Under the pieces are notes generated by a model. The model was not told the origin of the DNA. It did not search any database and saw only the letters and a list, made by a program, of their open reading frames with translations. Positions 1 through 11,555 of a DNA stretch of 64,000 bases are shown piece by piece. The stretch is from contig NZ_QDGZ01000004.1 in assembly GCF_003076135.1 (NCBI RefSeq), positions 310,001-374,000 on the forward strand, in the 5' to 3' direction. Source of the DNA: Nocardioides gansuensis. GTDB lineage: Bacteria > Actinomycetota > Actinomycetes > Propionibacteriales > Nocardioidaceae. The translations under genes were made by a program, and so were the position numbers. Each line of letters opens with the position of its first letter. Positions within the stretch are counted from its first letter, which is position 1.

Positions 1-2
1 TC

Positions 3-674
3 GACGGCTACGTGAAGGCCCTCGGTGGCGACAAGGCTGCGGCTCCTGCGGAGAGCATCGTCAACCCGAGCGTCAGTGGCTACCAGCCGAACCCCGCGTT
101 CGACGGAGACAACTCCGGGGACCCTGAGGCCGCCAAGGCGCTTCTCGAGGAGGCCGGCGTGGAGATGCCGTATCCGATCAAGCTCGCCTACCCCGCGTCG
201 CCCACCGCCGACAAGGCGATGGCCGTCATCAAGGAGGGCTGGGACGCCGCCGGCTTCGACGTTACGCTCGAGGGCCAGGGTGACACCTACTACGACGTGA
301 TCTCGCGGCCTGACGACGACTTCGACGTCAGTTGGGCTGGCTGGGGCGCTGACTGGCCGTCGATGATGACGGTCCTGCCGCCGCTCTTCGACAGCCGCCC
401 GAACTTCTCGCCGACCACCTGTGGCCAGGACTACGGCTGCTACGAGAGCGACGAGTTCGAGAGCCTGGTCGACCAGGCGGCCAACTCCGCCACGGTCGAG
501 GAGCAGACCAGCTTCCTCCAGGAGGCCGACGTTGTGCTGGGTGAGGAGGTTGCGTACATCCCGCTCGACACCTCCAAGTTCAACTGGCTGTGGGGCTCGA
601 AGATCACCGGTTTCACCACGACCGCCGCGTCGTCGTCCTACCCGGAGATCGGTCTGATCGGCGTCACCGAGTGA
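3..674 (+). CDS. ABC transporter substrate-binding protein, family 5 (C-terminal part, cut by window start)
   Basis: The reading frame is already open at the first bases, so only about 223 C-terminal residues are visible and the start lies upstream. The segment fits the C-terminal lobe of SBP_bac_5 (OppA/DppA-like) extracytoplasmic solute-binding lipoproteins: the stretch with YLFPKA-like family character, here 'SWAGWGADWPS', is followed by repeated helix-forming segments and the final 'VAYIPLD' strand. Such proteins capture peptides, nickel or opines and deliver them to an OppBC-type permease. The permease and two ATPases follow on the same strand, which supports the call. The ligand cannot be told from this fragment. 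A strong hairpin lies directly after the stop codon. Confidence 0.85.
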   Translation, partial: DGYVKALGGDKAAAPAESIVNPSVSGYQPNPAFDGDNSGDPEAAKALLEEAGVEMPYPIKLAYPASPTADKAMAVIKEGWDAAGFDVTLEGQGDTYYDVISRPDDDFDVSWAGWGADWPSMMTVLPPLFDSRPNFSPTTCGQDYGCYESDEFESLVDQAANSATVEEQTSFLQEADVVLGEEVAYIPLDTSKFNWLWGSKITGFTTTAASSSYPEIGLIGVTE

Positions 675-710
675 CATCAGCCTGACCGACCAGCACCACC
701 ACAACACCCC

Positions 711-743
711 GGCTGGGTGGGCACCACCAGTGCCCGCCCAGCC
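711..743 (+). terminator. Intercistronic hairpin between binding protein and permease genes
   Basis: A 14-bp stem (left arm 711-724, GGCTGGGTGGGCAC; right arm 730-743) with a 5-nt loop lies 37 bases after the binding-protein stop. One pair is a G-U wobble and all others are Watson-Crick. No T-run follows, so it is a poor classical terminator. In binding-protein operons such structures often act as partial terminators or 3' mRNA stabilisers that keep the binding protein more abundant than the membrane parts. That role is inferred here. Confidence 0.6.
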
Positions 744-830
744 ACCCGGTGCCGGCAGACCCAGCCGGCCACATCTTTCTTCCAGCGCGTCCGAGCGCGC
801 TGTCCACGAGACTGCGAGGGTGATCGATCC

Positions 831-1847
831 ATGTGGGCATACATTGTCCGCCGCTGCGCCGTTGGCCTGGCGCTCCTGCTCGCGCTGACCCTGGTCACGT
901 TCGCTCTGTTCTTTGCCTCGCCGGTTGACCCGGCGCGGTTCGCCTGCGGCAAGAACTGCTCCGAGCAGCAGCGCGACCAGGCGCGCAAGGCGCTGGGCTA
1001 CGACAAGCCGGTCTACGAGCAGTGGGGCAACTTCGTCAAGGGTGTCGTCGTCGGCCGCGACTTCCCGGCGGACCCGGAGCTACGCGCGGCCGCCCCAGAG
1101 GTGGTCACCCACTGCGAGGCGCCCTGTCTGGGCTACTCCCACCTCAACGCCAGGACCGTCAACGAGCTCGTCAAGGACGCGGCGCCGGTGTCGATCTCGT
1201 TGGCCGTCGTCGCCCTCGTGATGTGGCTGATCGGCGGGGTTCTGTTCGGCATCCTGGCCGCGGTCACCAAGGGCTCGTTCATGGACCGAGGCATCGTGGG
1301 CCTCACCCTCGTGGCCTACGCGTTCCCCACCTTCTTCATCGCGGTCTTCTTCCTCAAGTACCTCGCCGTGAAGTGGCAGGTGATGCCGTATCCCGCCTAC
1401 ACCAGCATCGAGGAGGGGGGCATCGCCGCTTGGATGCTCAACCTGCTAATGCCCTCGTTCACCCTGGCGCTGGTGTTCATGGCCGGCTATGTCCGGATGA
1501 CCCGCGCCTTCGTGCTCGAGTCGATGACCGAGGACTACATCAGGACCGCCCGGGCCAAGGGACTCCAGGGGCGCAAGGTGCTGTTCAAGCACGGCCTGCG
1601 CGCGGCGTTGACCCCTCTGGTCACCATGGTCGGCCTCGACTTCGCCGCCCTCCTAGCTGGCGCGATCATCACCGAGTCGGTGTTCGCCTATCCGGGGCTG
1701 GGCCTGCTCACGGTGCAGGCGAGCGCGGCCTACGACCTCCCGACCATCATCGGCGTCGTCATCCTGGCCGGCTCCTTCGTCATCCTCGCCAACATCATCG
1801 TCGACATTTCGTACGCCTTCATCGACCCCCGGGTCCGGCTGGGCTGA
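831..1847 (+). CDS. ABC transporter permease, OppB/DppB type
   Basis: A 338-residue inner-membrane permease that forms half of the translocation channel of a peptide/nickel-type importer. It has the OppB N-terminus (MWAYIVRRCAVGL) with a first membrane span at about 9-30, a long extracytoplasmic loop containing four cysteines, and then five more spans. The EAA loop that docks on the ATPase is visible around residues 225-250 ('YIRTARAKGL...HGLRAALTP'). Typical ends such as 'AIITESVFAYPGLG' and 'DPRVRLG' are present. I chose ATG 831 because it matches the family N-terminus and follows GAGGGTG; the longer upstream frame (from 717) reads through the hairpin. OppB normally pairs with OppC, which is not found downstream. 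Confidence 0.92.
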   Translation: MWAYIVRRCAVGLALLLALTLVTFALFFASPVDPARFACGKNCSEQQRDQARKALGYDKPVYEQWGNFVKGVVVGRDFPADPELRAAAPEVVTHCEAPCLGYSHLNARTVNELVKDAAPVSISLAVVALVMWLIGGVLFGILAAVTKGSFMDRGIVGLTLVAYAFPTFFIAVFFLKYLAVKWQVMPYPAYTSIEEGGIAAWMLNLLMPSFTLALVFMAGYVRMTRAFVLESMTEDYIRTARAKGLQGRKVLFKHGLRAALTPLVTMVGLDFAALLAGAIITESVFAYPGLGLLTVQASAAYDLPTIIGVVILAGSFVILANIIVDISYAFIDPRVRLG

Positions 1848-1860
1848 GGGAAGGAGCACC

Positions 1861-2910
1861 ATGGAAGCGTTTCTTACTGTCGACGACCTGAAGGTCCACT
1901 TCCCCACGGTCGACGGCGTGGTCAAGGCCACCGACGGGCTCTCCTTCGGACTCGCGCGGGGCAAGACGTTGGGCATCGTGGGCGAGTCCGGCTCGGGCAA
2001 GTCCGTGTCGAGCTCGGCGATTCTCGGACTGCACCGCGGCACCAATGCCGTGGTCAGTGGAGAGATCCGCCTCGACGGCAACAACCTGCTCGCGCTCTCG
2101 GACGAGGAGATGCGCATGCGGCGGGGCAAGGAGGTCGCGATGATCTTCCAGGACCCGCTGTCGTCGTTGCACCCCTACTTCACCATCGGTAACCAGATCG
2201 CCGAGGCCTACCTGGTCCACCACAAGGTCAGCAAGTCAGCGGCGCGCACCCGGGTCGTCGAGATGCTGGACCGCGTGGGCATCCCGCAGGCCGACCGCCG
2301 CCTCAACGACTATCCACACCAGTTCTCCGGCGGCATGCGCCAGCGCGCGATGATCGCGATGGCGCTGATCAACGACCCGAGTCTGGTCATTGCCGACGAG
2401 CCGACGACAGCGCTGGACGTGACGGTGCAGGCGCAGATCCTCGACCTCCTCCAGGACCTCCAGCGAGACTTCAACACCGCAATCATCCTCATCACTCACG
2501 ACCTGGGCGTGGTGGCCGAGATGGCAGATGATGTCCTGGTCATGTATGCGGGTCGTGCTGTCGAGTACGGACCCTGCAAGGAGATCCTCACGCACCCCGA
2601 GATGCCCTACACGTGGGGCCTGTTGTCGAGCGCCCCGGACCTCACTGCATCGACGAGCGGGCGATTGTTGCCGATCCCCGGCACACCCCCGAGCCTGCTG
2701 AATCCCCCGTCTGGATGTCCCTTCCACCCGCGGTGCACCCACCGGGACAAGGTGCCCGGCGACCTGTGCAGGACCACGCTGCCAGAGTTGCTGCCGGGCC
2801 ATCACCGCGAGGATCACACCAAGCGCTGCCACCTCGCCGACCCCGATACGGTCTTCCGCACCGAGATCCTGCCGAATCTCGCTCCCGAGCTGGTGGAGGA
2901 GTCGTCATGA
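1861..2910 (+). CDS. ABC transporter ATP-binding protein, OppD/DppD type
   Basis: A 349-residue cytoplasmic ATPase that powers oligopeptide/nickel-family import. Walker A (GESGSGKS) is at about 41-48, the Q-loop '[13 protein letters not shown]' near 95, the signature 'FSGGMRQR' near 158, Walker B '[11 protein letters not shown]' near 175 and the H-loop 'LITHDLGVV' near 210. The C-terminal oligopeptide extension (oligo_HPY) shows '[12 protein letters not shown]', whose cysteines in homologues can hold an iron-sulfur cluster. A good ribosome site (GGGAAGGAG) precedes ATG 1861, 13 bases after the permease stop. Its stop overlaps the next ATPase start (ATGA), so the two are translationally coupled and probably form a heterodimer. 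Confidence 0.93.
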   Translation: MEAFLTVDDLKVHFPTVDGVVKATDGLSFGLARGKTLGIVGESGSGKSVSSSAILGLHRGTNAVVSGEIRLDGNNLLALSDEEMRMRRGKEVAMIFQDPLSSLHPYFTIGNQIAEAYLVHHKVSKSAARTRVVEMLDRVGIPQADRRLNDYPHQFSGGMRQRAMIAMALINDPSLVIADEPTTALDVTVQAQILDLLQDLQRDFNTAIILITHDLGVVAEMADDVLVMYAGRAVEYGPCKEILTHPEMPYTWGLLSSAPDLTASTSGRLLPIPGTPPSLLNPPSGCPFHPRCTHRDKVPGDLCRTTLPELLPGHHREDHTKRCHLADPDTVFRTEILPNLAPELVEESS

Positions 2911-4109
2911 CAGACCAGACCATCCCTACGATGGGCGCAGACACTTCGTCCACCGTTGCGACGCCCGCTGGCGAGCCGATACTCGAGGTGGACAACCTGC
3001 GGATGTACTTTCCGATCAAGTCCGGGGGCCTCATCCGGCGGACTGTGGGCCACGTCCAGGCCGTCGACGGCGTGTCCTTCCAGGTGCCCGTCGGAGGAGC
3101 ACTAGGCCTCGTCGGCGAATCCGGGTGCGGCAAGTCCACGACCGGCCGGGTGATCACGCGCCTCTACAAGCCCACGGGAGGTGCGATCCGCTTCGACGGC
3201 CGGGACATCGGCAACCTCAAGCCGCGGGCGCTGAAGCCCTTCCGCCGCGACATCCAGATGATTTTCCAGGATCCTTACACGTCGCTCAATCCTCGGCATA
3301 CGGTTGGCTCGATCATCGGCGCACCACTGGCGATCCACAACCTGGTGCCGAAGAAGCAGATTCTGTCGCGCGTACAGGAGCTCCTCGAGGTCGTCGGCCT
3401 GAACCCGGAGCACTACAACCGCTATCCCCACGAGTTCTCGGGCGGTCAGCGGCAGCGAATCGGGATCGCTCGCGCCCTCACCCTGCAGCCGAAGCTGCTG
3501 GTGGCAGACGAGCCAGTCTCGGCACTGGACGTGTCGATCCAGGCCCAGGTGGTCAACCTCCTCCAGGACATCCAGCGCGAGTTCGGCGTGGCGTTCCTCT
3601 TCATCGCCCACGACCTCGCCGTGGTTCGCCACTTCTGTCCCGAGATTGCGGTGATGTATCTCGGCAAGATCGTCGAGATCGGCGAGCGGGATCGGATCTA
3701 TCGGCACGCGAATCACCCCTACACGCAAGCCCTCCTGTCGGCCGTGCCTGACGTGAAGCAGGCAGCGATCGGGGGACGTCGGGAGCGGATCCGTCTCGAG
3801 GGCGATGTGCCGAGCCCGATCAACCCACCCTCGGGATGCCGGTTCCGGACCCGCTGCCCCCTGGCCCAGGAGATCTGCGCGAGGCAAGAGCCGCCGCTCC
3901 TCCAGATCGGCCCACGGCACAAGGTCGCCTGCCACTTCGCCGGCGAGCTCGGCCAACATCCGTTCAAGCCGGTGACCGCGCGGCTGCTCGGTGTCGATGA
4001 CCAGGGCAACCCCGACCCCGGGGCAGGTCCGCCCACCGAGCTCTTCACACAGCCTGGCTTCGCGGACACCTGGTTCGACATCAAGGGCCGCAGCTCCGTC
4101 GAGCCCTGA
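2907..4109 (+). CDS. ABC transporter ATP-binding protein, OppF/DppF type
   Basis: A 400-residue second ATPase of the importer. Walker A (GESGCGKS) is at about 70-77, the signature 'FSGGQRQRIGIARAL' follows 'RYPHEF', Walker B is 'VADEPVSALD', and the oligo_HPY tail has 'NPPSGCRFRTRCPLAQEIC'. ATG 2907 overlaps the oppD-like stop by four bases; longer in-frame starts inside the upstream gene are less likely. There is a C-terminal extension of about 60 residues beyond the HPY motif with no recognisable domain. With the OppD-like partner it should form the nucleotide-binding dimer for the OppB-like permease and an OppC-like partner located elsewhere. Confidence 0.92.
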   Translation: MTDQTIPTMGADTSSTVATPAGEPILEVDNLRMYFPIKSGGLIRRTVGHVQAVDGVSFQVPVGGALGLVGESGCGKSTTGRVITRLYKPTGGAIRFDGRDIGNLKPRALKPFRRDIQMIFQDPYTSLNPRHTVGSIIGAPLAIHNLVPKKQILSRVQELLEVVGLNPEHYNRYPHEFSGGQRQRIGIARALTLQPKLLVADEPVSALDVSIQAQVVNLLQDIQREFGVAFLFIAHDLAVVRHFCPEIAVMYLGKIVEIGERDRIYRHANHPYTQALLSAVPDVKQAAIGGRRERIRLEGDVPSPINPPSGCRFRTRCPLAQEICARQEPPLLQIGPRHKVACHFAGELGQHPFKPVTARLLGVDDQGNPDPGAGPPTELFTQPGFADTWFDIKGRSSVEP

Positions 4110-4142
4110 AGGCCGTGACTGGGTTGCGCCTGGGTGACCTAC

Positions 4143-4148
4143 TAGAGT
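4143..4148 (+). promoter_or_regulatory. -10 box TAGAGT, leaderless promoter of rarA
   Basis: TAGAGT ends 6 nt before GTG 4155. No Shine-Dalgarno sequence lies between it and the upstream gene, so transcription probably starts at or next to the start codon. Confidence 0.6.
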
Positions 4149-4154
4149 GACGCG

Positions 4155-5504
4155 GTGACCGAAGGGTTGTTCGAGTACGCCGGGGAGTCGGGCAGTCGTG
4201 GGACGCTGGACACGGCGTCCCACGCGGCCGCACCCCTCGCCGTACGCATGCGCCCTCGCACCCTCGACGAGCTCGTGGGGCAGCAGCAGCTGCGTGCGCC
4301 CGGATCGCCGCTCCGGCGGCTGATCGAGGGCGACCAGCCCATGTCTCTGCTCCTGTGGGGACCGCCCGGCACCGGCAAGACAACGATCGCCTCGATCGTC
4401 AGCCAGCAGACGGAGCGGCGGTTCGTCGAGGTCTCGGCGGTGTCGGCCGGCGTGAAGGAGGTGCGCGCGGCCATCGACGCCGCGCGCAGCGAGCTCGCCC
4501 GCGGGGGCCAGGAGACGGTGCTCTTCGTCGACGAGGTGCACCGGTTCAGCAAGGCGCAGCAGGACGCCCTGCTGCCGGGCGTGGAGAACCGCTGGGTGAC
4601 CCTGGTGGCCGCGACGACCGAGAACCCGTTCTTCTCCGTCATCTCCCCGCTGCTGTCCCGGTCCCTGCTGCTCCGGCTGGAGGCCCTCACCGACGACGAC
4701 ATCTCCGCGGTCGTCGACCAGGCCCTCGTCGACGAGCGTGGCCTGGCCGGCTCGGTGGCCCTCGACGACGCGGCCCGCGAGCACATCGTCCGGCTCGCCG
4801 GGGGTGACGCGCGGCGCGCGCTCACCTACCTGGAGGCGGCCGCCGGCGCCGCGGCCAGCAAGGGACTCGACACGATCGACCTCGAGACCACCGAGACGGC
4901 CGTCGACCGGGCGGCGGTCCGCTACGACCGGCAGGGCGACCAGCACTACGACGTGGTCAGCGCCTTCATCAAGTCGATCAGGGGCTCCGACGCCGATGCC
5001 GCACTGCACTACCTGGCACGGATGATCGAGGCGGGGGAGGATCCCCGGTTCATCGCCCGGCGGCTGATGATCCTGGCCAGCGAGGACATCGGCCTGGCCG
5101 ACCCCACCGCCCTCCCGACCGCCGTCGCCGCGGCCCAGACGGTGCAGCTGATCGGCATGCCCGAGGCCCAGCTCACCCTCGCCCACGCCACCCTCGCGCT
5201 CGCCGTCGCCCCCAAGTCCAACGCGGTGACCATCGCCATCGGGGCCGCCATCGCCGACGTGCGCGCCGGCAAGATCGGCTCCGTGCCGGCGCACCTGCGC
5301 GACGCCCACTACGCGGGAGCGAAGAAGATCGGCCACGGCGCGACCTACACCTACAGCCACGACGAGCCGTTCGGCATCGCCGAGCAGCAGTACCTCCCCG
5401 ACGTCCTCGCCGACGCCGCCTACTACCGGCCCAAGGAGATCGGCGCCGAGGCCGCCGTGAAGGAGCGCTGGGAGCGGGTCCGCCGGATCATCCGTGGGAA
5501 GTGA
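4155..5504 (+). CDS. rarA: Replication-associated recombination protein A (RarA/MgsA AAA+ ATPase)
   Basis: A 449-residue clamp-loader-like AAA+ ATPase of the RarA/MgsA/WRNIP1 family, which acts at stalled replication forks and interacts with SSB. Walker A (GPPGTGKT) is at about 69-76, Walker B '[11 protein letters not shown]' near 120 and sensor 1 '[12 protein letters not shown]' near 155. The C-terminal MgsA half shows '[28 protein letters not shown]', here only cited in part: '[16 protein letters not shown]' near 260 is a family hallmark. Length is usual for the family. GTG 4155 is set by the leaderless -10 box. In actinomycetes rarA commonly lies just upstream of alaS, as here. Confidence 0.95.
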   Translation: MTEGLFEYAGESGSRGTLDTASHAAAPLAVRMRPRTLDELVGQQQLRAPGSPLRRLIEGDQPMSLLLWGPPGTGKTTIASIVSQQTERRFVEVSAVSAGVKEVRAAIDAARSELARGGQETVLFVDEVHRFSKAQQDALLPGVENRWVTLVAATTENPFFSVISPLLSRSLLLRLEALTDDDISAVVDQALVDERGLAGSVALDDAAREHIVRLAGGDARRALTYLEAAAGAAASKGLDTIDLETTETAVDRAAVRYDRQGDQHYDVVSAFIKSIRGSDADAALHYLARMIEAGEDPRFIARRLMILASEDIGLADPTALPTAVAAAQTVQLIGMPEAQLTLAHATLALAVAPKSNAVTIAIGAAIADVRAGKIGSVPAHLRDAHYAGAKKIGHGATYTYSHDEPFGIAEQQYLPDVLADAAYYRPKEIGAEAAVKERWERVRRIIRGK

Positions 5505-5535
5505 GAGCGGCGGGTGCGCCCTCAGGTGCGGGTTA

Positions 5536-5541
5536 TAGGGT
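5536..5541 (+). promoter_or_regulatory. -10 box TAGGGT, leaderless promoter
   Basis: TAGGGT ends 7 nt before GTG 5549. It argues for that codon as the start of the following membrane-anchored protein, rather than GTG 5501, which overlaps the rarA stop. Confidence 0.55.
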
Positions 5542-5548
5542 CTCCCGG

Positions 5549-6139
5549 GTGAGCAGTGAGCAGGTCCTGATGGCCGTCGTCGGCGCGATTGCGCTGGTGT
5601 CGTTCCTGCTCGCCCTCGTGGCCACCCGCATCGCCGCCGGGGCGCGGCGGGAGAGCGAGTCCGCGCAGGCCGCGACGAGGGTCGCCGAGGCCAGGCTCGC
5701 CGACCTCGAGGCCGCCCACGTGCGTCGTACGCCGGCCGCGGAGGCGCCCGCGCCCGTGCAGCCCCATACGGCGCAGCCTGATATGGCGCAGTCGCCGAGC
5801 CCCGCGCCGGAGCCCAGCTTCGTGATCACCCACCTCGGCGAGCCGGAGGAGGAGACCGCGACTGCCGTCGCCGGACGCATCGACGGCCGGCTGTTCGCCG
5901 ACATCGTCGCCCGCGAGTCCGTGATCAAGGCGGCCGGCCTCGCCCACGGCCTGCGGCGTGCGCTGTCGCCCGAGCAGCGCAACCGCATCCGCTTCGAGAT
6001 GAAGCAGGAGGTCAAGCGCTCCCGCAAGCAGCGCAAGGCCGACCAGCGCCAGGCGATCCGCGAGTGGGAGGCCCGCCAGCGGGCCGCCCTCGCTGACGAG
6101 CCCGCCGACTGCCCGGGCGGGGAGGACAGCGCAGCATGA
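5549..6139 (+). CDS. Hypothetical membrane-anchored protein between rarA and alaS
   Basis: A 196-residue protein of unknown function. It has one N-terminal membrane span (about residues 7-30, 'LMAVVGAIALVSFLLALVATRIAAGA'-like, seen directly), then an Ala/Glu/Arg-rich probable coiled coil (30-55), a Pro/Ala/Gln-rich linker (55-85), and a more ordered part ending in a highly basic helix ('RSRKQRKADQRQ'). The domain around 'GRLFADIVARESVIKAAGLAHG' suggests a conserved cytoplasmic module, but I do not recognise it. In related genomes this slot often holds a DUF948-type membrane protein; the likeness is positional only. GTG 5549 is preferred to GTG 5501 because of the -10 box. Its stop overlaps the next gene by four bases. 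Confidence 0.6.
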   Translation: MSSEQVLMAVVGAIALVSFLLALVATRIAAGARRESESAQAATRVAEARLADLEAAHVRRTPAAEAPAPVQPHTAQPDMAQSPSPAPEPSFVITHLGEPEEETATAVAGRIDGRLFADIVARESVIKAAGLAHGLRRALSPEQRNRIRFEMKQEVKRSRKQRKADQRQAIREWEARQRAALADEPADCPGGEDSAA

Positions 6140-6398
6140 GGCGCGGCTTCTGGTTCGTCGCCGGGGCCGGGGCGGGCATCTACACCGTGGTCCGGGGCCG
6201 CCGCGCTGCCGAGGCGCTCACCGCCGACGGCCTGCGCGACCGCGCCCGCGCCCTCGCGCTCGGCGCGCGGCTGTTCACTGACGAGGTGGCCGCCGGGCAG
6301 GCGGAGAAGGAAACCGAGTTGCGCGAGCGGCTCGGCCTCCCGCCCACTGGACACCGACAGCTCACCGCTCGACCCGCACGCAAGGAAGGCACCCCCTG

Positions 6399-6399
<1 letters not shown>
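6136..6399 (+). CDS. Small DUF6167-like membrane-associated protein
   Basis: An 87-residue protein starting [16 protein letters not shown], with a short hydrophobic glycine-rich N-terminal segment (residues 4-20) followed by a charged helical region. Size, N-terminus and position directly before alaS match the DUF6167 family of actinomycetes. The family has no established function; membrane or envelope association is inferred from the N-terminus. ATG 6136 overlaps the previous stop (ATGA) and its own stop overlaps the alaS start (TGATG). It is therefore a translationally coupled link in the rarA-alaS block. Confidence 0.65.
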
Positions 6400-9101
<2,702 letters not shown>

Positions 9102-9120
9102 CGGTGGGGCGGGCCTAGCC

Positions 9121-9582
9121 GTGCGCTGGGGAGTCCGGCTCGGGATCGACCCGGGCGACGCCCGGATCGGCGTCGCGCGCAGCGACCCCTCGGGCTTCCT
9201 GGCGACCCCGGTCGAGACGCTGCGGCGCGGCAAGGGCGACGTACGCCGCCTCTGCCAGCTGGTCGCCGAGCTGGAGGCCGTGGAGGTCGTGGTCGGCCTG
9301 CCCCGGTCGCTGTCGGGCGGCGAGGGGCCGGCGGCCGTGAAGGTGCGCGAGTTCGCCGCTCGGCTGGCGCGCCTGGTTGAACCGGTGCCTGTCAGGCTGT
9401 GTGATGAACGCCTGACCACCGTCTCGGCCGAGTCGATGCTGCGCGACCGGGGTCGGAAGGGAGCCAGCAGACGCGCGGTGGTGGACCAGGCTGCAGCGGT
9501 GCTGATCCTGCAGCACGCGCTGGACACGGAGCGGGCGACCGGAGTCGCCCCCGGAGAGATCGTCGAGGTCGAGGATGAGTGA
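9121..9582 (+). CDS. ruvX: Putative pre-16S rRNA nuclease RuvX/YqgF
   Basis: A 153-residue RNase H-like fold protein of the YqgF/RuvX family, linked to 5' maturation of 16S rRNA. The family hallmarks are present: 'GIDPGDARIGVARSD' at about 8-22 with the first catalytic Asp, 'VVVGLPRSLSGGEG' near 60-73, 'LCDERLTT' near 100 and the C-terminal 'VVDQAAAVLILQ' with the last acidic residue. GTG 9121 lies 20 bases after the alaS stop and gives the usual short N-terminus before the first strand. Its last 8 bases overlap mltG. Confidence 0.93.
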   Translation: MRWGVRLGIDPGDARIGVARSDPSGFLATPVETLRRGKGDVRRLCQLVAELEAVEVVVGLPRSLSGGEGPAAVKVREFAARLARLVEPVPVRLCDERLTTVSAESMLRDRGRKGASRRAVVDQAAAVLILQHALDTERATGVAPGEIVEVEDE

Positions 9583-10711
9583 GCTGGACTACGAGCCGCG
9601 GGTCGAGAGCGGTCGCCGGCGCAAGAAGCGCCGGTCGCCGTCGGGGTGCCTGGCCGTGGTGGTCGCGCTCGCCGTCCTGTTCGGCGGCTTCTACTTCGTG
9701 CTCACCAAGGGCGTCGAGCTGGTCGCCGACCGCTTCCAGAGCGCCGAGGACTATCCCGGCCCCGGCACCGGCCGGGTGACCTTCGAGGTCGAGGAAGGCG
9801 ACACCGCCGCCGAGATGGGCCGCAACCTCAAGGCCGAGGGTGTCGTTGCCTCGGTGCAGGCCTTCCTCGACGCCGCGGCCGCGGAGCCCGACTCGGCCAA
9901 GATCCAGGTCGGCTTCTACGAGCTGCAGAAGGAGATGCCCGCGGCCGACGCGCTCGAGGTGCTGCTCGACCCCGCCAACCAGATCAAGTCCACCGTCACG
10001 GTGCCCGAGGGCATGCGGGTCGAGGACGTCGTCGAGCTGCTGGCGGAGGAGACGACGTGGCCCGCAGGTCGCTGGGAGGCCGCGCTGGAGGACACGGAGG
10101 CGCTTGGCCTGCCGGACTACGCGGAGGGCAACCCGGAGGGCTACCTCTTCCCGGCGACGTACGAGATCGGGCCCAAGGACAAGCCGGCCGACATCCTCAG
10201 TGCGATGGTCGACCGGTGGCGCCAGGCCGCCGACGAGGCCGGCCTGGAGGAGCGGGCGGCGGAGCTGGGGAAGACCCCCGCCGAGCTCATGGTCATCGCC
10301 TCGCTCGTCGAGGCCGAGGGCCGCGGCGACGACATGCCCAAGATCGCGCGCGTCATCTACAACCGGCTCGACGGGCCCGGCGACAAGGGCGGCACCAACG
10401 GCTTGCTCCAGATCGACGCCAGCGTCAACTACGGCCTCGACCAGGAGCTCGGCGTCGCGCTGACGACCGAGCAGCTGCAGCAGGACACGCCCTACAACAC
10501 CTACACCCGCCCGGGTCTGCCGCCGACCCCGATCGAGGCGCCGGGTGACGCGGCCATCGAGGCCGCGGCCAACCCGGCCGAGGGCCCCTGGTACTACTAC
10601 GTGACCGTCAACCTGGCCACCGGTGAGACCAAGTTCGCCGAGACCTACGACGAGTTCCTCCAGTACAAGGACGAGTACGCCGAGTACTGCACGACCTCCG
10701 ACGCCTGCTGA
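9575..10711 (+). CDS. mltG: Endolytic murein transglycosylase MltG
   Basis: A 378-residue membrane-anchored YceG/MltG enzyme that cuts nascent peptidoglycan strands and so sets glycan length. A basic cytoplasmic N-terminus ('RRRKKRR') precedes one membrane span at about 27-47. A LysM-like segment follows ('FEVEEGDTAAEMGRNL'), and then the catalytic domain with 'VIASLVEAEG', holding the expected catalytic Glu near 245. The diagnostic 'NTYTRPGLPPTPIEAPG' is near 310 and the end is 'YYYVTVNLATGETKFAETY'. It overlaps ruvX by 8 bases and abuts aroE (TGATG). Confidence 0.94.
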   Translation: MSELDYEPRVESGRRRKKRRSPSGCLAVVVALAVLFGGFYFVLTKGVELVADRFQSAEDYPGPGTGRVTFEVEEGDTAAEMGRNLKAEGVVASVQAFLDAAAAEPDSAKIQVGFYELQKEMPAADALEVLLDPANQIKSTVTVPEGMRVEDVVELLAEETTWPAGRWEAALEDTEALGLPDYAEGNPEGYLFPATYEIGPKDKPADILSAMVDRWRQAADEAGLEERAAELGKTPAELMVIASLVEAEGRGDDMPKIARVIYNRLDGPGDKGGTNGLLQIDASVNYGLDQELGVALTTEQLQQDTPYNTYTRPGLPPTPIEAPGDAAIEAAANPAEGPWYYYVTVNLATGETKFAETYDEFLQYKDEYAEYCTTSDAC

Positions 10712-11541
10712 TGACGGACACCGCGGCCCGTCGCCAGTGCGCGGTGCTCGGCGACCCGATCGCCCACTCGCTGTCCCCGGTGCTGCACCGGGCGGGCTAC
10801 GCCGCGCTCGGCCTGGACTGGCAGTACGACGCGCACCGGGTGCCGGCAGGTGGCCTGAGCGCCTTCCTCGACGGCCTGTCGGACGCGTGGCGTGGCCTGT
10901 CGCTGACCATGCCGCTCAAGCGGGAGGCCGTGCCCCTGGTCGACTCGCTCACCGAGCGGGCGCGGCTGGCGGGTGCCGCCAACACCGTGGTGCTGAATGA
11001 CGCGGGCCGAGAGGGTGACAACACCGACATTCCGGGTGCCGCCGCCGCGATCCGCGAGCGCACGGACGTGCCCGTGGAGCAGGCCGTGGTGCTCGGCGGC
11101 GGCGCCACTGCCACCTCGACGGGGCTGGCCCTGGCCGACCTCGGCGCACGCCGCGTCGAGCTGGTCGTCCGGGTGCCCGAGCGGGCCGCGGAGACGGTGG
11201 CGGCGCTCCGCAGCCATCCCGCCGCCCCCGAGGTCGCCGTCAGCCTGCTGGGGGAGCCGCATCCCTTCCAGGCCGACATCGTGGTCAGCACCGTGCCGGT
11301 GGAGGCCCAGACCGAGGAGCTGGTGGCGCGCTGCGGGGCAGTGCCGGTGCTCTTCGAGGTGCTCTACCACCCGTGGCCGACGCCGCTGGCCGCCTCGGCC
11401 GGAGGCCGGCCGCTGGTGGGCGGCCTCGACCTGCTGGTCCACCAGGCGGCCTTCCAGTTCGAGCTCTTCACCGGCCGGCCGGCGCCGCTCCAGGCGATGC
11501 GCGAGGCAGGCGAAGCGGCCCTCGAGGCCCGTGCGCACTGA
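10711..11541 (+). CDS. aroE: Shikimate dehydrogenase
   Basis: A 276-residue NADP-dependent shikimate dehydrogenase that reduces 3-dehydroshikimate to shikimate. The substrate site shows 'HSLSPVLH' near 19-26, the catalytic lysine in 'LTMPLKREAVPL' near 67 and 'GDNTDIPG' near 102. The nucleotide-binding loop is 'VLGGGATATSTG' near 129. Its start overlaps the mltG stop (TGATG). It is the first of five shikimate-pathway genes in this block. The next gene, a prepilin peptidase, splits it from aroC, an arrangement also known from Mycobacterium. Confidence 0.95.
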   Translation: MTDTAARRQCAVLGDPIAHSLSPVLHRAGYAALGLDWQYDAHRVPAGGLSAFLDGLSDAWRGLSLTMPLKREAVPLVDSLTERARLAGAANTVVLNDAGREGDNTDIPGAAAAIRERTDVPVEQAVVLGGGATATSTGLALADLGARRVELVVRVPERAAETVAALRSHPAAPEVAVSLLGEPHPFQADIVVSTVPVEAQTEELVARCGAVPVLFEVLYHPWPTPLAASAGGRPLVGGLDLLVHQAAFQFELFTGRPAPLQAMREAGEAALEARAH

Positions 11542-11542
11542 G

Positions 11543-11548
11543 TAGGGT
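11543..11548 (+). promoter_or_regulatory. -10 box TAGGGT, leaderless promoter
   Basis: TAGGGT ends 7 nt before ATG 11556 and begins 2 nt after the aroE stop. It suggests an internal promoter that separates the peptidase gene from the aroE transcript. Confidence 0.55.
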
Positions 11549-11555
11549 GCTCGCC

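Noticed and set aside
717..830. Longer start for the OppB-like permease
   Set aside because: It would translate the intercistronic hairpin and add residues that do not fit the family N-terminus; ATG 831 does.
3102..5360. 752-codon open frame on the minus strand
   Set aside because: It is the antisense shadow of the OppF-like ATPase and rarA; its composition (Gly/Arg/Asp/His-rich, no motifs) is typical of antisense frames in GC-rich DNA.
5501..5548. GTG 5501 as start of the membrane-anchored protein
   Set aside because: The -10 box at 5536-5541 lies inside that extension and points to GTG 5549.
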